Translations under genes and position numbers: made by a program | DNA from: CAYMAZ01 sp964388575 | GTDB taxonomy: Bacteria; Bacteroidota; Bacteroidia; Bacteroidales; DTU049 | Assembly: GCA_964388575.1 (NCBI GenBank) | Contig: CAYMAZ010000007.1 | Coordinates: 1 to 64,000 of the forward strand | DNA: 64,000 bases | Reading direction: 5' to 3' | Shown: one piece after another, positions 7,359 through 15,696 of the stretch | How positions within the stretch are numbered: the stretch's first letter is position 1 | How the letters are laid out: every line of letters begins with the position of its first letter | The notes under the pieces: generated by a model | Seen by the model: only the letters and a program-made list of their open reading frames with translations | The model's database searches: none | Told to the model about the DNA's origin: nothing

Positions 7359-7886
7359 TCAACGTTTCTGATTTTCCTGAATGAGTTTCCTGATTTTTCC
7401 GGCATCTGATTTTGTGAACCTTTTGGCAATAATTTCACCGGAGCCAAAAGTTTTAATAATGATATTCGTCCCAAGGAGGCTGGTATCCAGTTCAACTGAG
7501 GAAATTTTTGATATGGGAACAGTTACGGAATCAACATTGATCAGATATTTGTTTCTTCTTCTGTACGTAACAGAATCATTGTCAATGATAATAATATCGG
7601 GCGTAAGTATTCTGCCGCCTCTTGTTATTGCCGATCTGAAAATAAATTTCCCGGGTTCAGTGTTGTCTTCATGTTCAGATTCAGAATTGTCGCTGATAGT
7701 CTCTCCGGAATGGTCTGCAAGTTCCATCTGAATCAGTAAGTCAACAGCGTGTGTATCAAATCCAAGATCTTTTCCTTTTTCCAGTAAAATGGCATATTCA
7801 GCAGAGTTCACAGCTCTGTCTTTTGCAAATTCAGTGATTAGCTCTTTAAAAATTTTTTCTTTTGTCAGGTTGGGATCAGATTTCAT
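7359..7886 (-). CDS. Uncharacterised cytosolic protein downstream of glgB
   Basis: 175 residues. The N-terminal half is helical and acidic. The C-terminal half (about residues 85-170) alternates beta strands: DIIIIDNDSVTYRRRNKYL, VPISKISSVELDTSLLG, NIIIKTFGSGEIIAKRFTK, then a helix, the pattern of bacterial PH-like domains. No signal peptide or membrane segment. The ATG follows the glgB stop by four bases, so the two are translated from one message. I cannot name a function; a role linked to glycogen is only suggested by the operon. Confidence 0.6.
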   Translation of the reverse strand: MKSDPNLTKEKIFKELITEFAKDRAVNSAEYAILLEKGKDLGFDTHAVDLLIQMELADHSGETISDNSESEHEDNTEPGKFIFRSAITRGGRILTPDIIIIDNDSVTYRRRNKYLINVDSVTVPISKISSVELDTSLLGTNIIIKTFGSGEIIAKRFTKSDAGKIRKLIQENQKR

Positions 7887-7890
7887 CCTT

Positions 7891-9870
7891 TTACCCCCTC
7901 ATTAAAACAAAACTTGTTCTTGCAGGCAGATACAGTCTCAGAAAATGGTTCCCATCCGCCTCAGAACTGTGATATTCAAGATTCATATTGATGTTTCCGA
8001 ATCCTCCGAACCTGACATCATCGGTGTTGAGGATAATGCTGTAACTTCCTGATGGACAAAATATCTGATAGTCTGTGAATGATCGTAAGGGGTTGAAATT
8101 GAAGACAAAGATACAGCTGTTACGTTCAAAAGCCATCACTTGTCCGTCGTTGTTCTGTTCGATTGCGACCGGCTCATGCAAAATAAGATTATAGTGTTTG
8201 GCCATATCAATCATCGCCCTATCAAACTCATTGAGGAATTGATATCTCAGCGTTTCATCATCGGCTAGATGCCATTGTCTGCGGGCATATTTATATGACC
8301 AGTTATTCCCTTCTCTCGGGAAATCGATCCATTCGGGATGCCCAAATTCGTTGCCCATAAAACTAAGATAACCGCCTCCGGCTGTTCCAAGAGTCAGAAG
8401 TCGGATCATTTTGTGTAGGGCCATTCCGCGGTCAATGATCAGACTTGTATTTTTAAGATCCATTTTGAAATACATTTCTGCATCCATCAGCCTAAATATA
8501 ATTGTTTTATCACCAACGAGAGCCTGATCATGGCTTTCGCAATAACTGACAACCTTTTCTTCAGGGCGTTTGTTGGTAAGCTGATAATACATATCACCAA
8601 CATGCCACATCTCATCAGGAACTTCCTTAATAAGCTTTATCCAGTAATCGGGGACACCCATTGCCAGACGGTAATCAAAACCAATTCCTCCATCTTCAAC
8701 CGAAGCTGCCATGCCCGGAAAACCACTCATGTCTTCTGCAATTGTTGTGGCATCAGGATATTCGCTGTGGATCAGATTATTGGCAAGCTTCAGATACACC
8801 AGCGCGTCAATATCCAGATTATCATTGAAGTAATCGCCATATTCAATAAAGTCCCTTCCCAGTCCGTGATCTTTATAACACATGCTGGTCACCCCGTCAA
8901 AGCGGAAACCGTCAAAGTGAAACTCTTCAAGCCAGTATTTGCAGTTTGACAGCAAAAAATGAAGTGTTTCATTTTTTCCGTAATCAAAACATCTGGAATC
9001 CCAGGCCACATGTTCGCCACGCGGCCCATCATGAAAAAACTGATATGGTGTTCCGTCATATTTGCTGATTCCCTCAATTTCATTTTTGACAGCATGTGAA
9101 TGCACAATATCCATAATAACTCTCAGACCCATGCCATGAGCATCATCAATAAGATGTTTAAGTTCTTCGGGTGTACCGAATCTTGAAGAAGGGGCGAAAA
9201 AGCTGGATACATGATATCCGAAAGAACCGTAATAGGGATGTTCCTGAATGGCCATCAGCTGGATTGTATTGTAGCCTGCTCTTGCTATTCTTGGCAATAC
9301 TCTGGTACGAAATTCATCATAGCCGGCCACTTTTTCTTCTTCAAGCGACATCCCCACATGAGCTTCATAGATCAATGGGAAAAGGGGTAAAGAGGGAACA
9401 GGATTTTTCCAATGATAAATCTGTTCGGGAATCCAAACCTGCGCACTAAAAATTTTGGTTTGTTCATCCTGGACCACTCGCCTTGCCCATGCCGGAATAC
9501 GTTCGCCTTCACCACCCGGCCACTGAATCATAAGCTTATAGAGTGTTTGATGAGGAAGTTGAGCGAATTGAAGCTTCAGCTCCCAGTTTCCCTGCCCAAT
9601 ATTTTTAAAGGCAAAATCCGGATGTTTTTCCCACTGATTAATATCTGCAATAAGATGAATCGCTGTTGCATTTGGCGCCCACTCCCTGATGATCAGCTCG
9701 TTATTGTTTAAGTGTAATCCAAAATACAGATATCCGTCAGCAAAATCAGACAATGAGTTATCAATAGCAGTCAATTCTTCCTCACGATTTCGTGCAAGAA
9801 TTGCAATTGCTTCAATATTTCCGGCATAAGGTTCCAGATATGGATCAAGCTTGAGTAATCCGTTGTTCAT
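7891..9870 (-). CDS. glgB: 1,4-alpha-glucan branching enzyme (GH13, eukaryotic-type)
   Basis: 659 residues, close to the GH13_8 length. Creates alpha-1,6 branches in glycogen. Order: N-terminal segment, CBM48-like domain with REWAPNATAIHLIADIN (about 60-160), the GH13 barrel with DIVHSHAV, nucleophile region FRFDGVTSM (Asp 325), acid TIAEDMSGFP (Glu 379) and transition-state ESHDQALVG (Asp 448), and an all-beta C-terminal domain. The N-terminal LDPYLEPY and DGYLYFGLH are marks of the eukaryotic-like subgroup common in Bacteroidota. It heads a two-gene operon with the small protein at 7359-7886. No other glycogen genes are in the window. Confidence 0.93.
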   Translation of the reverse strand: MNNGLLKLDPYLEPYAGNIEAIAILARNREEELTAIDNSLSDFADGYLYFGLHLNNNELIIREWAPNATAIHLIADINQWEKHPDFAFKNIGQGNWELKLQFAQLPHQTLYKLMIQWPGGEGERIPAWARRVVQDEQTKIFSAQVWIPEQIYHWKNPVPSLPLFPLIYEAHVGMSLEEEKVAGYDEFRTRVLPRIARAGYNTIQLMAIQEHPYYGSFGYHVSSFFAPSSRFGTPEELKHLIDDAHGMGLRVIMDIVHSHAVKNEIEGISKYDGTPYQFFHDGPRGEHVAWDSRCFDYGKNETLHFLLSNCKYWLEEFHFDGFRFDGVTSMCYKDHGLGRDFIEYGDYFNDNLDIDALVYLKLANNLIHSEYPDATTIAEDMSGFPGMAASVEDGGIGFDYRLAMGVPDYWIKLIKEVPDEMWHVGDMYYQLTNKRPEEKVVSYCESHDQALVGDKTIIFRLMDAEMYFKMDLKNTSLIIDRGMALHKMIRLLTLGTAGGGYLSFMGNEFGHPEWIDFPREGNNWSYKYARRQWHLADDETLRYQFLNEFDRAMIDMAKHYNLILHEPVAIEQNNDGQVMAFERNSCIFVFNFNPLRSFTDYQIFCPSGSYSIILNTDDVRFGGFGNINMNLEYHSSEADGNHFLRLYLPARTSFVLMRG

Positions 9871-10031
9871 TGAGCTGTATTCAATATTTTGTGTAAAGGT
9901 ACAATGAATTGTTGATTATTTCAATGAGTCACAGTTTGTAACAGATTTCTAATGTTATGTCACCATCTGTTACTGAATAAAGAATATTTGTTTAATTGTT
10001 CATGAATCAACAGGATTTCAGGAAATAGAAT

Positions 10032-10799
10032 TTAAAAATTTACAATAAACTTCCATGCATTTTCCATGCCCCACCATGTATGCATGGGCGAAATTCTGCT
10101 TGTGTTGCTCATAAACATACTGTGAAATACTGCATCACGCAGGACGGGTACAACATTTTGTTTTCTGAGAAGAGCAATGGCTCCTTCAGCCTCTGGTCGC
10201 AACCCGATTGAAGCAGCGCGTCCTGGAAAAGAAAATTTGTTGATAAAGAAAAGCACGTCATGATACCACAGATACACCGTAGGAAAAGAACTTCTCAGAC
10301 CCGTTCCCCTTTGATCTGCTATAGCCAGACGGACAATATATTCTGCCGAAAACTCCTGATGTTTAATAAGTTCATTTGAAAATTCACTGTAGTTGAATAC
10401 ACTTGTTTCATAAATGGATATTTCTGACATACGTTCTGTAACAGAAAACATTGCAGGAAATTTTTCTGATGTCAGAAGGATCTTTTGACATTCAGGACTG
10501 ATTTTTTCTTCCGGAAAACAGACATGAGCAGATTCATTAATATTTAAAATACATCCATCTTGTCGAATACATAATAAATTACTTTCTCTTTGTTCGTTGA
10601 ACATATTGAAGATGCATGTATCATAGTTACTGTAAAACATCAACACCGGAAACATAAGCCTTTTTCGCAAGTGAAGAATCTGGATCAATTCAGCTTTGTT
10701 ATACGCCGGTATTGCCCAGATAAAAAAGTGTTGTTTTTTTGAGTTGATGAGCTCAAGAGCGATCGGTTCATTCATTGAATTTTTGTGTAATGGTTTCAT
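10032..10799 (-). CDS. Hypothetical protein, no recognised family
   Basis: 255 residues from ATG 10799 (MKPLHKNSMNEPIALEL); an earlier start at 10847 or 10805 is possible. No signal peptide, membrane segment or motif I recognise. Strand pattern HFFIWAIPAYNKAELIQIL and IYETSVFNYSEF suggests a folded alpha/beta protein. A glycine-rich patch ADQRGTGLRSSFPTVYLWYH lies near 185. It stands 161 bases upstream of glgB on the same strand, too far to claim an operon. Codon use matches the neighbours, so it is probably a real lineage-specific gene. Confidence 0.5.
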   Translation of the reverse strand: MKPLHKNSMNEPIALELINSKKQHFFIWAIPAYNKAELIQILHLRKRLMFPVLMFYSNYDTCIFNMFNEQRESNLLCIRQDGCILNINESAHVCFPEEKISPECQKILLTSEKFPAMFSVTERMSEISIYETSVFNYSEFSNELIKHQEFSAEYIVRLAIADQRGTGLRSSFPTVYLWYHDVLFFINKFSFPGRAASIGLRPEAEGAIALLRKQNVVPVLRDAVFHSMFMSNTSRISPMHTWWGMENAWKFIVNF

Positions 10800-10847
10800 A
10801 ATCATTGATTTTTGGTTATTAAGAATACAATACAACACATGCAACAA

Positions 10848-11383
10848 CCAAAAATAACTGCATCGGAAAGGAGATATAAAAAAAGAAATCGGTTTTCATA
10901 CAGACTTTTTTGGTTGTTAACCCTCATCATTTTACCACCGTGGCATTCTTCGCTCGGTTGGTTTCTCACTGAAGAGAATCGTAATGATTTGAATACAAAG
11001 GTAATAAAATTTTTAAACTACGAAAATTTTATTCGTAAAATTCAAATTTCAAAATTAGTAGGTGAAGCATTTAAATATGTAAGTTTTACGAATCCTGACA
11101 GCGCAGCTCGTCGGGAATAATGAGCAAATACTCCGCCAGTTGTGGCGAATTTAAATGGAACAAGATATGATACCCCGCTGCTTTCAATGGGGGAATTCAT
11201 TGACATTAATATCACCGAAATGCAAAACTTTCAATTATTGATATTCCGGTATGAATCTCTATTTGCTAGATTTTCACAGATAAAAAATGTTTTAAGACGA
11301 AAGATATTAATACAAGAAAATAGAGAAACATGATTCTTGTCTAGGTGTTTTAAATGATGGTGTTTAACGGTGTGTGTGCAGGT
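10848..11383. other. Intergenic stretch before tRNA-Leu pair
   Basis: About 540 bases without a supported gene. A 102-codon plus-strand frame (10812-11120) and a 63-codon one (11142-11333) have no promoter box or recognisable similarity, and the first overlaps the start of the 10032-10799 gene on the opposite strand. The interval is very AT-rich. Confidence 0.4.
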
Positions 11384-11436
11384 AAAAAAAACAGAGCGAG
11401 TGTGATCGCTTTTGCTTTCACTCTCACTCTGTTTTT
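11384..11436 (-). terminator. Terminator of the tRNA-Leu unit
   Basis: Minus strand: stem AAAACAGAG/CTCTGTTTT with a 30-base loop that can pair further, then eight T. It starts two bases past the tRNA-Leu(CAG) 3' end. Confidence 0.75.
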
Positions 11437-11437
11437 G

Positions 11438-11521
11438 TGCCCGGAACAGGACTCGAACCTGCACATCCTTGCGAATACTAGTCCCTGAAACTAGCGCGTC
11501 TACCAATTCCGCCATCCGGGC
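11438..11521 (-). tRNA. tRNA-Leu (anticodon CAG)
   Basis: 84-nt class II tRNA with long variable arm. Acceptor GCCCGGA pairs with TCCGGGC, discriminator A, no encoded CCA. Anticodon stem CTAGT/ACTAG encloses TTCAGGG, anticodon CAG. No promoter box lies immediately upstream; that space is a tract of TTAATAG-type repeats, so it is probably transcribed together with the tRNA-Leu at 12071. Confidence 0.95.
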
Positions 11522-11524
11522 TTG

Positions 11525-11557
11525 TTAGTGAATAGTAATTAGTGAATAGTTAATAGT
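11525..11557. repeat. Left arm of inverted repeat flanking the four-helix-bundle gene
   Basis: 33 bases that match the reverse complement of 12036-12068 at 28 of 33 positions. Further TTAATAG/TGAATAG units continue to about 11610. In RNA the two arms could pair and enclose the intervening gene. Confidence 0.75.
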
Positions 11558-11627
11558 TAATAGTTAATAGTTAATAGTGAATAGTTAATAGTGAATAGTT
11601 ATTAGTTGAAAACCAATAGTTATATTG

Positions 11628-11993
11628 TTAACGTTTTTGTTTTATTCTGCCTGTTGTTTTAAGAATACTAAATGCAATTTTACAGAGTTCATTTACTTGA
11701 TCGTTTAATTTTGCATAAAGTTCTTCACTAATCAAATTTGAATCTTTAAAAAGTAAAAGCCAATATTGTGACTCGAGCATTTCTTTATATGCAATGGATA
11801 CTTTTGCCGAGAATTCATTTTCAGTTAAGGCGCCATTTGCTTCTGCCATATTTGCGCCAATGGAAGTTGCAGACTTGAGAAGTTGCTTGTAAATGTCTGA
11901 ATATTTGCCCTGATAATTTTCTTTAAAAAAATGTACAACCTCAACAGCAAAAAGATGAGATTTATTAAATAATATACTTTCCGATTCAAACAT
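11628..11993 (-). CDS. Four-helix bundle protein (23S rRNA intervening-sequence type)
   Basis: 121 residues, the usual family length. Typical motifs: SHLFAVEVVHFFKE at the first helix, LLKSATSIGANMAEANGA across helix 2, FSAKVSIAYKEMLESQYWL in helix 3 and ELCKIAFSILKTTGRIK at the end. The family was first found inside intervening sequences of 23S rRNA genes; biochemical function is unknown. Here it lies between two tRNA-Leu genes in the same orientation and is bracketed by 33-bp imperfect inverted repeats, mimicking the IVS layout in a tRNA transcript. No own promoter box is evident. Confidence 0.9.
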   Translation of the reverse strand: MFESESILFNKSHLFAVEVVHFFKENYQGKYSDIYKQLLKSATSIGANMAEANGALTENEFSAKVSIAYKEMLESQYWLLLFKDSNLISEELYAKLNDQVNELCKIAFSILKTTGRIKQKR

Positions 11994-12035
11994 AAATAAT
12001 TATTTCAAAGAACGCATCCATAAAAAAATTATTAT

Positions 12036-12068
12036 ACTATTAACTAGTAACTAATAACTACTAACTAA
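12036..12068. repeat. Right arm of inverted repeat flanking the four-helix-bundle gene
   Basis: Partner of 11525-11557 (28 of 33 positions pair). It lies two bases past the 3' end of tRNA-Leu(GAG), so insert boundaries coincide with the tRNA edges. Confidence 0.75.
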
Positions 12069-12070
12069 AG

Positions 12071-12154
12071 TGCCCAGAACAAGACTCGAACTTGCACACC
12101 CGAACGGGCACCAGCCCCTCAAGCTGGCGTGTCTACCAATTTCACCATCTGGGC
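12071..12154 (-). tRNA. tRNA-Leu (anticodon GAG)
   Basis: 84 nt, class II. Acceptor GCCCAGA pairs with TCTGGGC, discriminator A. Anticodon stem CCAGC/GCTGG encloses TTGAGGG, anticodon GAG. First gene of a probable transcript running through the four-helix-bundle gene to tRNA-Leu(CAG). Confidence 0.95.
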
Positions 12155-12163
12155 AAATGTTTT

Positions 12164-12172
12164 GCAAAATTA
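12164..12172 (-). promoter_or_regulatory. -7 promoter element of the tRNA-Leu unit
   Basis: Minus-strand TAATTTTGC, exact TAnnTTTGC match, nine bases upstream of the tRNA-Leu(GAG) 5' end. Confidence 0.65.
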
Positions 12173-12324
12173 GTATTTTTTTTAATTCATGCAATAATTT
12201 TTTTTTGTTTTTTTATTCTTTGTAAAATGGCATCTGATGCAGCGTCCACATTATTATTGATTTTTATCATCGATTTTAAAGGAAGAATGATTTGGGAACA
12301 TTCTTCAAATTGACATTAAATTTT

Positions 12325-12333
12325 TAATTTTGC
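12325..12333 (+). promoter_or_regulatory. -7 promoter element of rocD
   Basis: TAATTTTGC, exact match to TAnnTTTGC, 42 bases before the ATG. The leader also has GAGGAGG at 12365-12371, a strong Shine-Dalgarno that is rare in this window. Confidence 0.6.
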
Positions 12334-12375
12334 AAAAAATCAAACACAAATAAATATAATTAACGAGGAGGTTTT

Positions 12376-13605
12376 ATGATCGAGAAATTAACGCCACAAC
12401 AGGCGATGGAATTGGAAGACAAACACGGTGCGCACAATTATCATCCGCTGCCCGTTGTACTTGAGCGTGGTGAGGGTGCTTATGTGTGGGATGTGGAAGG
12501 AAAAAAATATTTTGATTTCCTGTCAGCATATTCTGCAGTAAATCAGGGACATTGTCATCCGCGTATTGTTGGAGCACTGGTTGATCAGGCTCATATGCTG
12601 ACACTTGTGTCACGTGCATTTTACAGCAATACCTTGGGTGTGTATGAACAATACATCACAGAATTGTTTGGCTATGACAAAATGCTGCCGATGAACACAG
12701 GAGCAGAAGCTGTTGAAACAGCCATTAAACTTTGTCGCAAATGGGGATATCAGAAAAAAGGGATTGCTGACGGTGAAGTGAAAATTGTTGTTTGTGAAGG
12801 TAATTTTCACGGAAGAACAACAACAATTATTTCAATGTCAACAGATCCTGACGCATACGGAGAATATGGTCCGTATACTCCCGGTTTTATTCAGGTCGAA
12901 TATAACAATTACGAAGCTCTTGAAAAAGCACTTGAAGACCCCAATGTTGCCGGATTTTTGGTGGAACCAATTCAGGGTGAGGCAGGTGTTTATGTGCCTG
13001 ATGATGAGTATCTGAAAAAAGCCTATGATTTATGCAAATCAAAAAATGTTCTTTTCATTGCTGATGAAGTTCAGACAGGAATTGCCCGTACAGGAAAAAT
13101 GCTTGCCTGTGATCATATCGGAATTCGTCCCGATATGATTATTCTCGGAAAAGCTTTATCAGGAGGTGTTTATCCGATTTCAGCCGTTTTGGCAGATGAT
13201 GAAATAATGCTGACCATGAAACCGGGACAGCACGGATCAACATTCGGTGGAAATCCTGTTGCTGCAAGAGTTGCTGTTACTGCGCTTGAAGTTGTCAGGG
13301 AAGAAAATCTTGCAGAAAGAGCGCAGAATTTGGGGGAAATCTTCCGCGCAGAGATGACAAAACTTCAGGAAGAAACCGATTTGATTGATTTTGTTCGCGG
13401 TAAAGGTCTTCTCAATGCCATTGGTATCAGACCAAAAAACGGAAAAGAAGCATGGGATGTATGTGTGAAAATGGCTGAGCTTGGTGTTCTTGCCAAACCA
13501 ACCCACCAGCACATTATTCGTTTTGCTCCACCCCTTGTTATCAGTGAAGGCCAGCTGAAGGAAGCTGTTGAAAAAATTAGAGAAGCAATTTTGTTCTTTA
13601 ACTAG
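12376..13605 (+). CDS. rocD: Ornithine--oxo-acid transaminase
   Basis: 409 residues, class III PLP aminotransferase of the ornithine aminotransferase type. Moves the delta-amino group of ornithine to 2-oxoglutarate, giving glutamate 5-semialdehyde. Seen: GAYVWDVEGKKYFDFLSAYS near the N-terminus, FHGRTT, the VEPIQGEAGV block, ADEVQTG with the PLP-binding Asp, and the Schiff-base lysine in ILGKALSGG (Lys 259). Lysine-rich ends fit a cytosolic enzyme. It stands alone behind its own promoter and a strong ribosome site, and is closed by a hairpin terminator. The product feeds pruA (57268-58920). Confidence 0.95.
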   Translation: MIEKLTPQQAMELEDKHGAHNYHPLPVVLERGEGAYVWDVEGKKYFDFLSAYSAVNQGHCHPRIVGALVDQAHMLTLVSRAFYSNTLGVYEQYITELFGYDKMLPMNTGAEAVETAIKLCRKWGYQKKGIADGEVKIVVCEGNFHGRTTTIISMSTDPDAYGEYGPYTPGFIQVEYNNYEALEKALEDPNVAGFLVEPIQGEAGVYVPDDEYLKKAYDLCKSKNVLFIADEVQTGIARTGKMLACDHIGIRPDMIILGKALSGGVYPISAVLADDEIMLTMKPGQHGSTFGGNPVAARVAVTALEVVREENLAERAQNLGEIFRAEMTKLQEETDLIDFVRGKGLLNAIGIRPKNGKEAWDVCVKMAELGVLAKPTHQHIIRFAPPLVISEGQLKEAVEKIREAILFFN

Positions 13606-13652
13606 TTGCTGAAATATTTGTCGGTTATCTCAAACAGATAGCCTGCATTCAA

Positions 13653-13703
13653 AAAAATGTTCTCTGAAGGTAAATAATTCATTTACATACAGAGAACATT
13701 TTT
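13653..13703. terminator. Bidirectional terminator between rocD and the sod pair
   Basis: Perfect 14-bp stem AAAAATGTTCTCTG/CAGAGAACATTTTT; the 23-base loop itself contains GTAAAT/ATTTAC. A-rich and T-rich flanks serve both converging genes. Confidence 0.8.
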
Positions 13704-13746
13704 ATCGGAGAAATGTTGTCATAACTTCTCACCGAAATGATTTTTG

Positions 13747-14415
13747 TTATTTTATGGCATTTATATAATGTTTTTCAACCACATCCCAGTTTACAAGCTT
13801 CCAAAACCCGTCTACGTAAGCTTTTCTCTGGTTTTGATATTTAAGATAATATGCATGTTCCCACACATCTATGCCAAGAATTGGTGTTCCTCTGTGTTCT
13901 GCCAAATCCATCAGCGGATTATCCTGATTGGGAGTTGAAGTCACTTTCAGTTTACCATCACTGGTGACGATCAGCCATGCCCATCCGCTTCCGAATCGTT
14001 TCATGGCTGCATCATTTATTTCATTCGTGAGTTTTTCAAAACTACCAAAGGACTCGTTGATGGCAGAGAGTAATTTGCCTCCGGGCACATTGCTTCCTCC
14101 TGGTGTCAGAATTTCCCAGTAAAGATTGTGATTGTACCAACCGCCAGCATTATTGCGAACAAGGTCTCCATAAGCTGAAATTTTGTCAAAAATCTCATTC
14201 AGACTCATTTTTTCCAGCTCATTGCCTTTGGCTGCATTCATAAAATTATTGTAATATGCCCTGTGATGTTTGTCGTAGTGTATTTCAACTGTTTTTGCAT
14301 CAATGTGTGGCTCAAGTGCATCAAAAGAATAGGGCAGAGCCTTAAAGACGTGCGTCTGCCCTATAGAAACATAAAATGCAAAAAGTATAAACAATATGGT
14401 GTTCAGTGTTTTCAT
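13747..14415 (-). CDS. Superoxide dismutase (Fe/Mn family), exported
   Basis: 222 residues. A hydrophobic signal peptide (TLNTILFILFAFYVSIGQ) precedes the enzyme, so it acts in the periplasm or outside. Metal ligands follow the family: His 46 in HYDKHH, His in WYNHNLYW, then Asp and His in GIDVWEHAYY; GSGWAWL and NQDNPLMD are typical. RNNAGGWYNHNLYW resembles the Mn or cambialistic type, but metal cannot be fixed from sequence. It begins 12 bases after the stop of the cytosolic sod, with which it shares about half its sequence, so a duplication followed by gain of a signal peptide is likely. Confidence 0.92.
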   Translation of the reverse strand: MKTLNTILFILFAFYVSIGQTHVFKALPYSFDALEPHIDAKTVEIHYDKHHRAYYNNFMNAAKGNELEKMSLNEIFDKISAYGDLVRNNAGGWYNHNLYWEILTPGGSNVPGGKLLSAINESFGSFEKLTNEINDAAMKRFGSGWAWLIVTSDGKLKVTSTPNQDNPLMDLAEHRGTPILGIDVWEHAYYLKYQNQRKAYVDGFWKLVNWDVVEKHYINAIK

Positions 14416-14427
14416 TTTTCTTTCCTC

Positions 14428-15081
14428 TTATTTTGCAAGTGTTTCATATCTTCTGCCTACTTCTGTCCAATTGATGACACTCAAAAATGCTTTGACATAA
14501 TCAGGACGGCGATTTTGATAATTCAGGTAGTATGCATGTTCCCAGACATCAATACCAAGTATCGGATATCCTCTTTTCTCAGCTATATCCATGAGCGGAT
14601 TGTCCTGGTTGGGTGTTGAACTGACAAACAGTTTCCCGTTGTCGTCAACTGACAGCCACGCCCAGCCGCTTCCAAAACGTGTCAGAGCTGCCTGAATAAA
14701 TTCTTCTGTAAATTTGTCATAACCACCAAGATCATTATCCATAGCTGTTTTTAATAATCCTGTTGGTAAATTGTTTTCTGATGGGGTTTGCATTACAGTC
14801 CAGAATAACGTGTGGTTATAATGACCACCTCCGTTGTTCCTGACAGCAGCAGGAAGTTTGGAAATTTCTGTAAACAATTGCAGCAATGGTTGTTTTGCCT
14901 TTTCGTGACCATTCAGTGCTTTATTCAGATTATCAATATAAGCCTGATGGTGTTTGGTATGATGAATTTCCATGGTACGTGCATCTATAACAGGTTCAAG
15001 AGCATTGTTAGAATATGGAAGTTGGGGCAAACTATAATTTTCTTTTAAATTAAATTCGGGTAACATCTCAATTTTTTTCAT
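14428..15081 (-). CDS. Superoxide dismutase (Fe/Mn family), cytosolic
   Basis: 217 residues, no signal peptide. Converts superoxide to oxygen and hydrogen peroxide. Ligand sites: His 40 in IHHTKHH, His in GGGHYNHTLFW, Asp and His in GIDVWEHAYY. The GGGHYNH context is of the Mn type. First gene of a two-gene unit with the exported paralogue, giving the cell matching enzymes on both sides of the inner membrane. No perfect TAnnTTTG box was found just upstream. Confidence 0.93.
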   Translation of the reverse strand: MKKIEMLPEFNLKENYSLPQLPYSNNALEPVIDARTMEIHHTKHHQAYIDNLNKALNGHEKAKQPLLQLFTEISKLPAAVRNNGGGHYNHTLFWTVMQTPSENNLPTGLLKTAMDNDLGGYDKFTEEFIQAALTRFGSGWAWLSVDDNGKLFVSSTPNQDNPLMDIAEKRGYPILGIDVWEHAYYLNYQNRRPDYVKAFLSVINWTEVGRRYETLAK

Positions 15082-15235
15082 GATACTTTTATTTTTAAAT
15101 TAGACTGAATATAAATAGCAAAAACCATTCCATTTTTTATTTTGCATTTGCATGCAAGGGAGGTATAAAAAAGAATTATTTCATTCCACTCTAATATTTT
15201 CAATTAAAAAATATGCATTTGAATAAAAAAATACA

Positions 15236-15243
15236 TAAATTTG
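15236..15243 (+). promoter_or_regulatory. -7 promoter element of mscL
   Basis: TAAATTTG, exact consensus, 21 bases before ATG 15265. It overlaps a TTG that could otherwise be taken as the start at 15241, so the ATG is preferred. Confidence 0.6.
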
Positions 15244-15264
15244 TTGACACAAATACATAAAATT

Positions 15265-15684
15265 ATGGGAATAATTAAAGAATTTAAAGAGTTTTCAATC
15301 AAAGGAAACATGGTTGACATGGCTGTAGGTATCATCATTGGTGGTGCATTCGGAAAAATTATCACCTCACTTGTAAATGATATCATCATGCCACCAATAG
15401 GAATGCTTTTTGGAAAGGTGAATTTTACAGAACTTTTTCTGAATCTGGAAGGTGGGGAATTTGAAAGCCTGGCAGCTGCAAGAGAGGCCGGAGCACCTGT
15501 TCTGGCATATGGTAGCTTTATTCAGACCTTCATAGACTTTCTCATTATTGCATTTGCTATTTTTATGATGATTAAAGCAATGAACAGGATGCGGAAAAAA
15601 CAGGAAGCAGCTCCTGCGCCTCCACCTGAACCATCAGCTCAGGAAAAACTTCTGACAGAAATAAGGGATTTGTTGAAAAAATAA
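15265..15684 (+). CDS. mscL: Large-conductance mechanosensitive channel MscL
   Basis: 139 residues, usual size. Releases solutes under osmotic downshock; homopentamer in the inner membrane. Seen: N-terminal amphipathic IIKEFKEFSIKGN, TM1 with MVDMAVGIIIGGAFGKIITSL, periplasmic loop, TM2 FIDFLIIAFAIFMMIKAMN and a C-terminal bundle helix after a Pro-rich linker (EAAPAPPPEPSAQEKLL). Start chosen at the ATG because MGIIKEFKEF is the normal N-terminus and a promoter box covers the upstream codons. Converges with the lipoprotein gene at 15697. Confidence 0.95.
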   Translation: MGIIKEFKEFSIKGNMVDMAVGIIIGGAFGKIITSLVNDIIMPPIGMLFGKVNFTELFLNLEGGEFESLAAAREAGAPVLAYGSFIQTFIDFLIIAFAIFMMIKAMNRMRKKQEAAPAPPPEPSAQEKLLTEIRDLLKK

Positions 15685-15696
15685 ATTCCTGACTGC

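Noticed and set aside
10812..11120. 102-codon plus-strand frame
   Set aside because: Starts inside the opposite-strand gene, no promoter box, AT-rich random-looking C-terminal half.
15241..15264. Upstream TTG start for mscL
   Set aside because: It overlaps the -7 promoter element and would add residues absent from MscL proteins.
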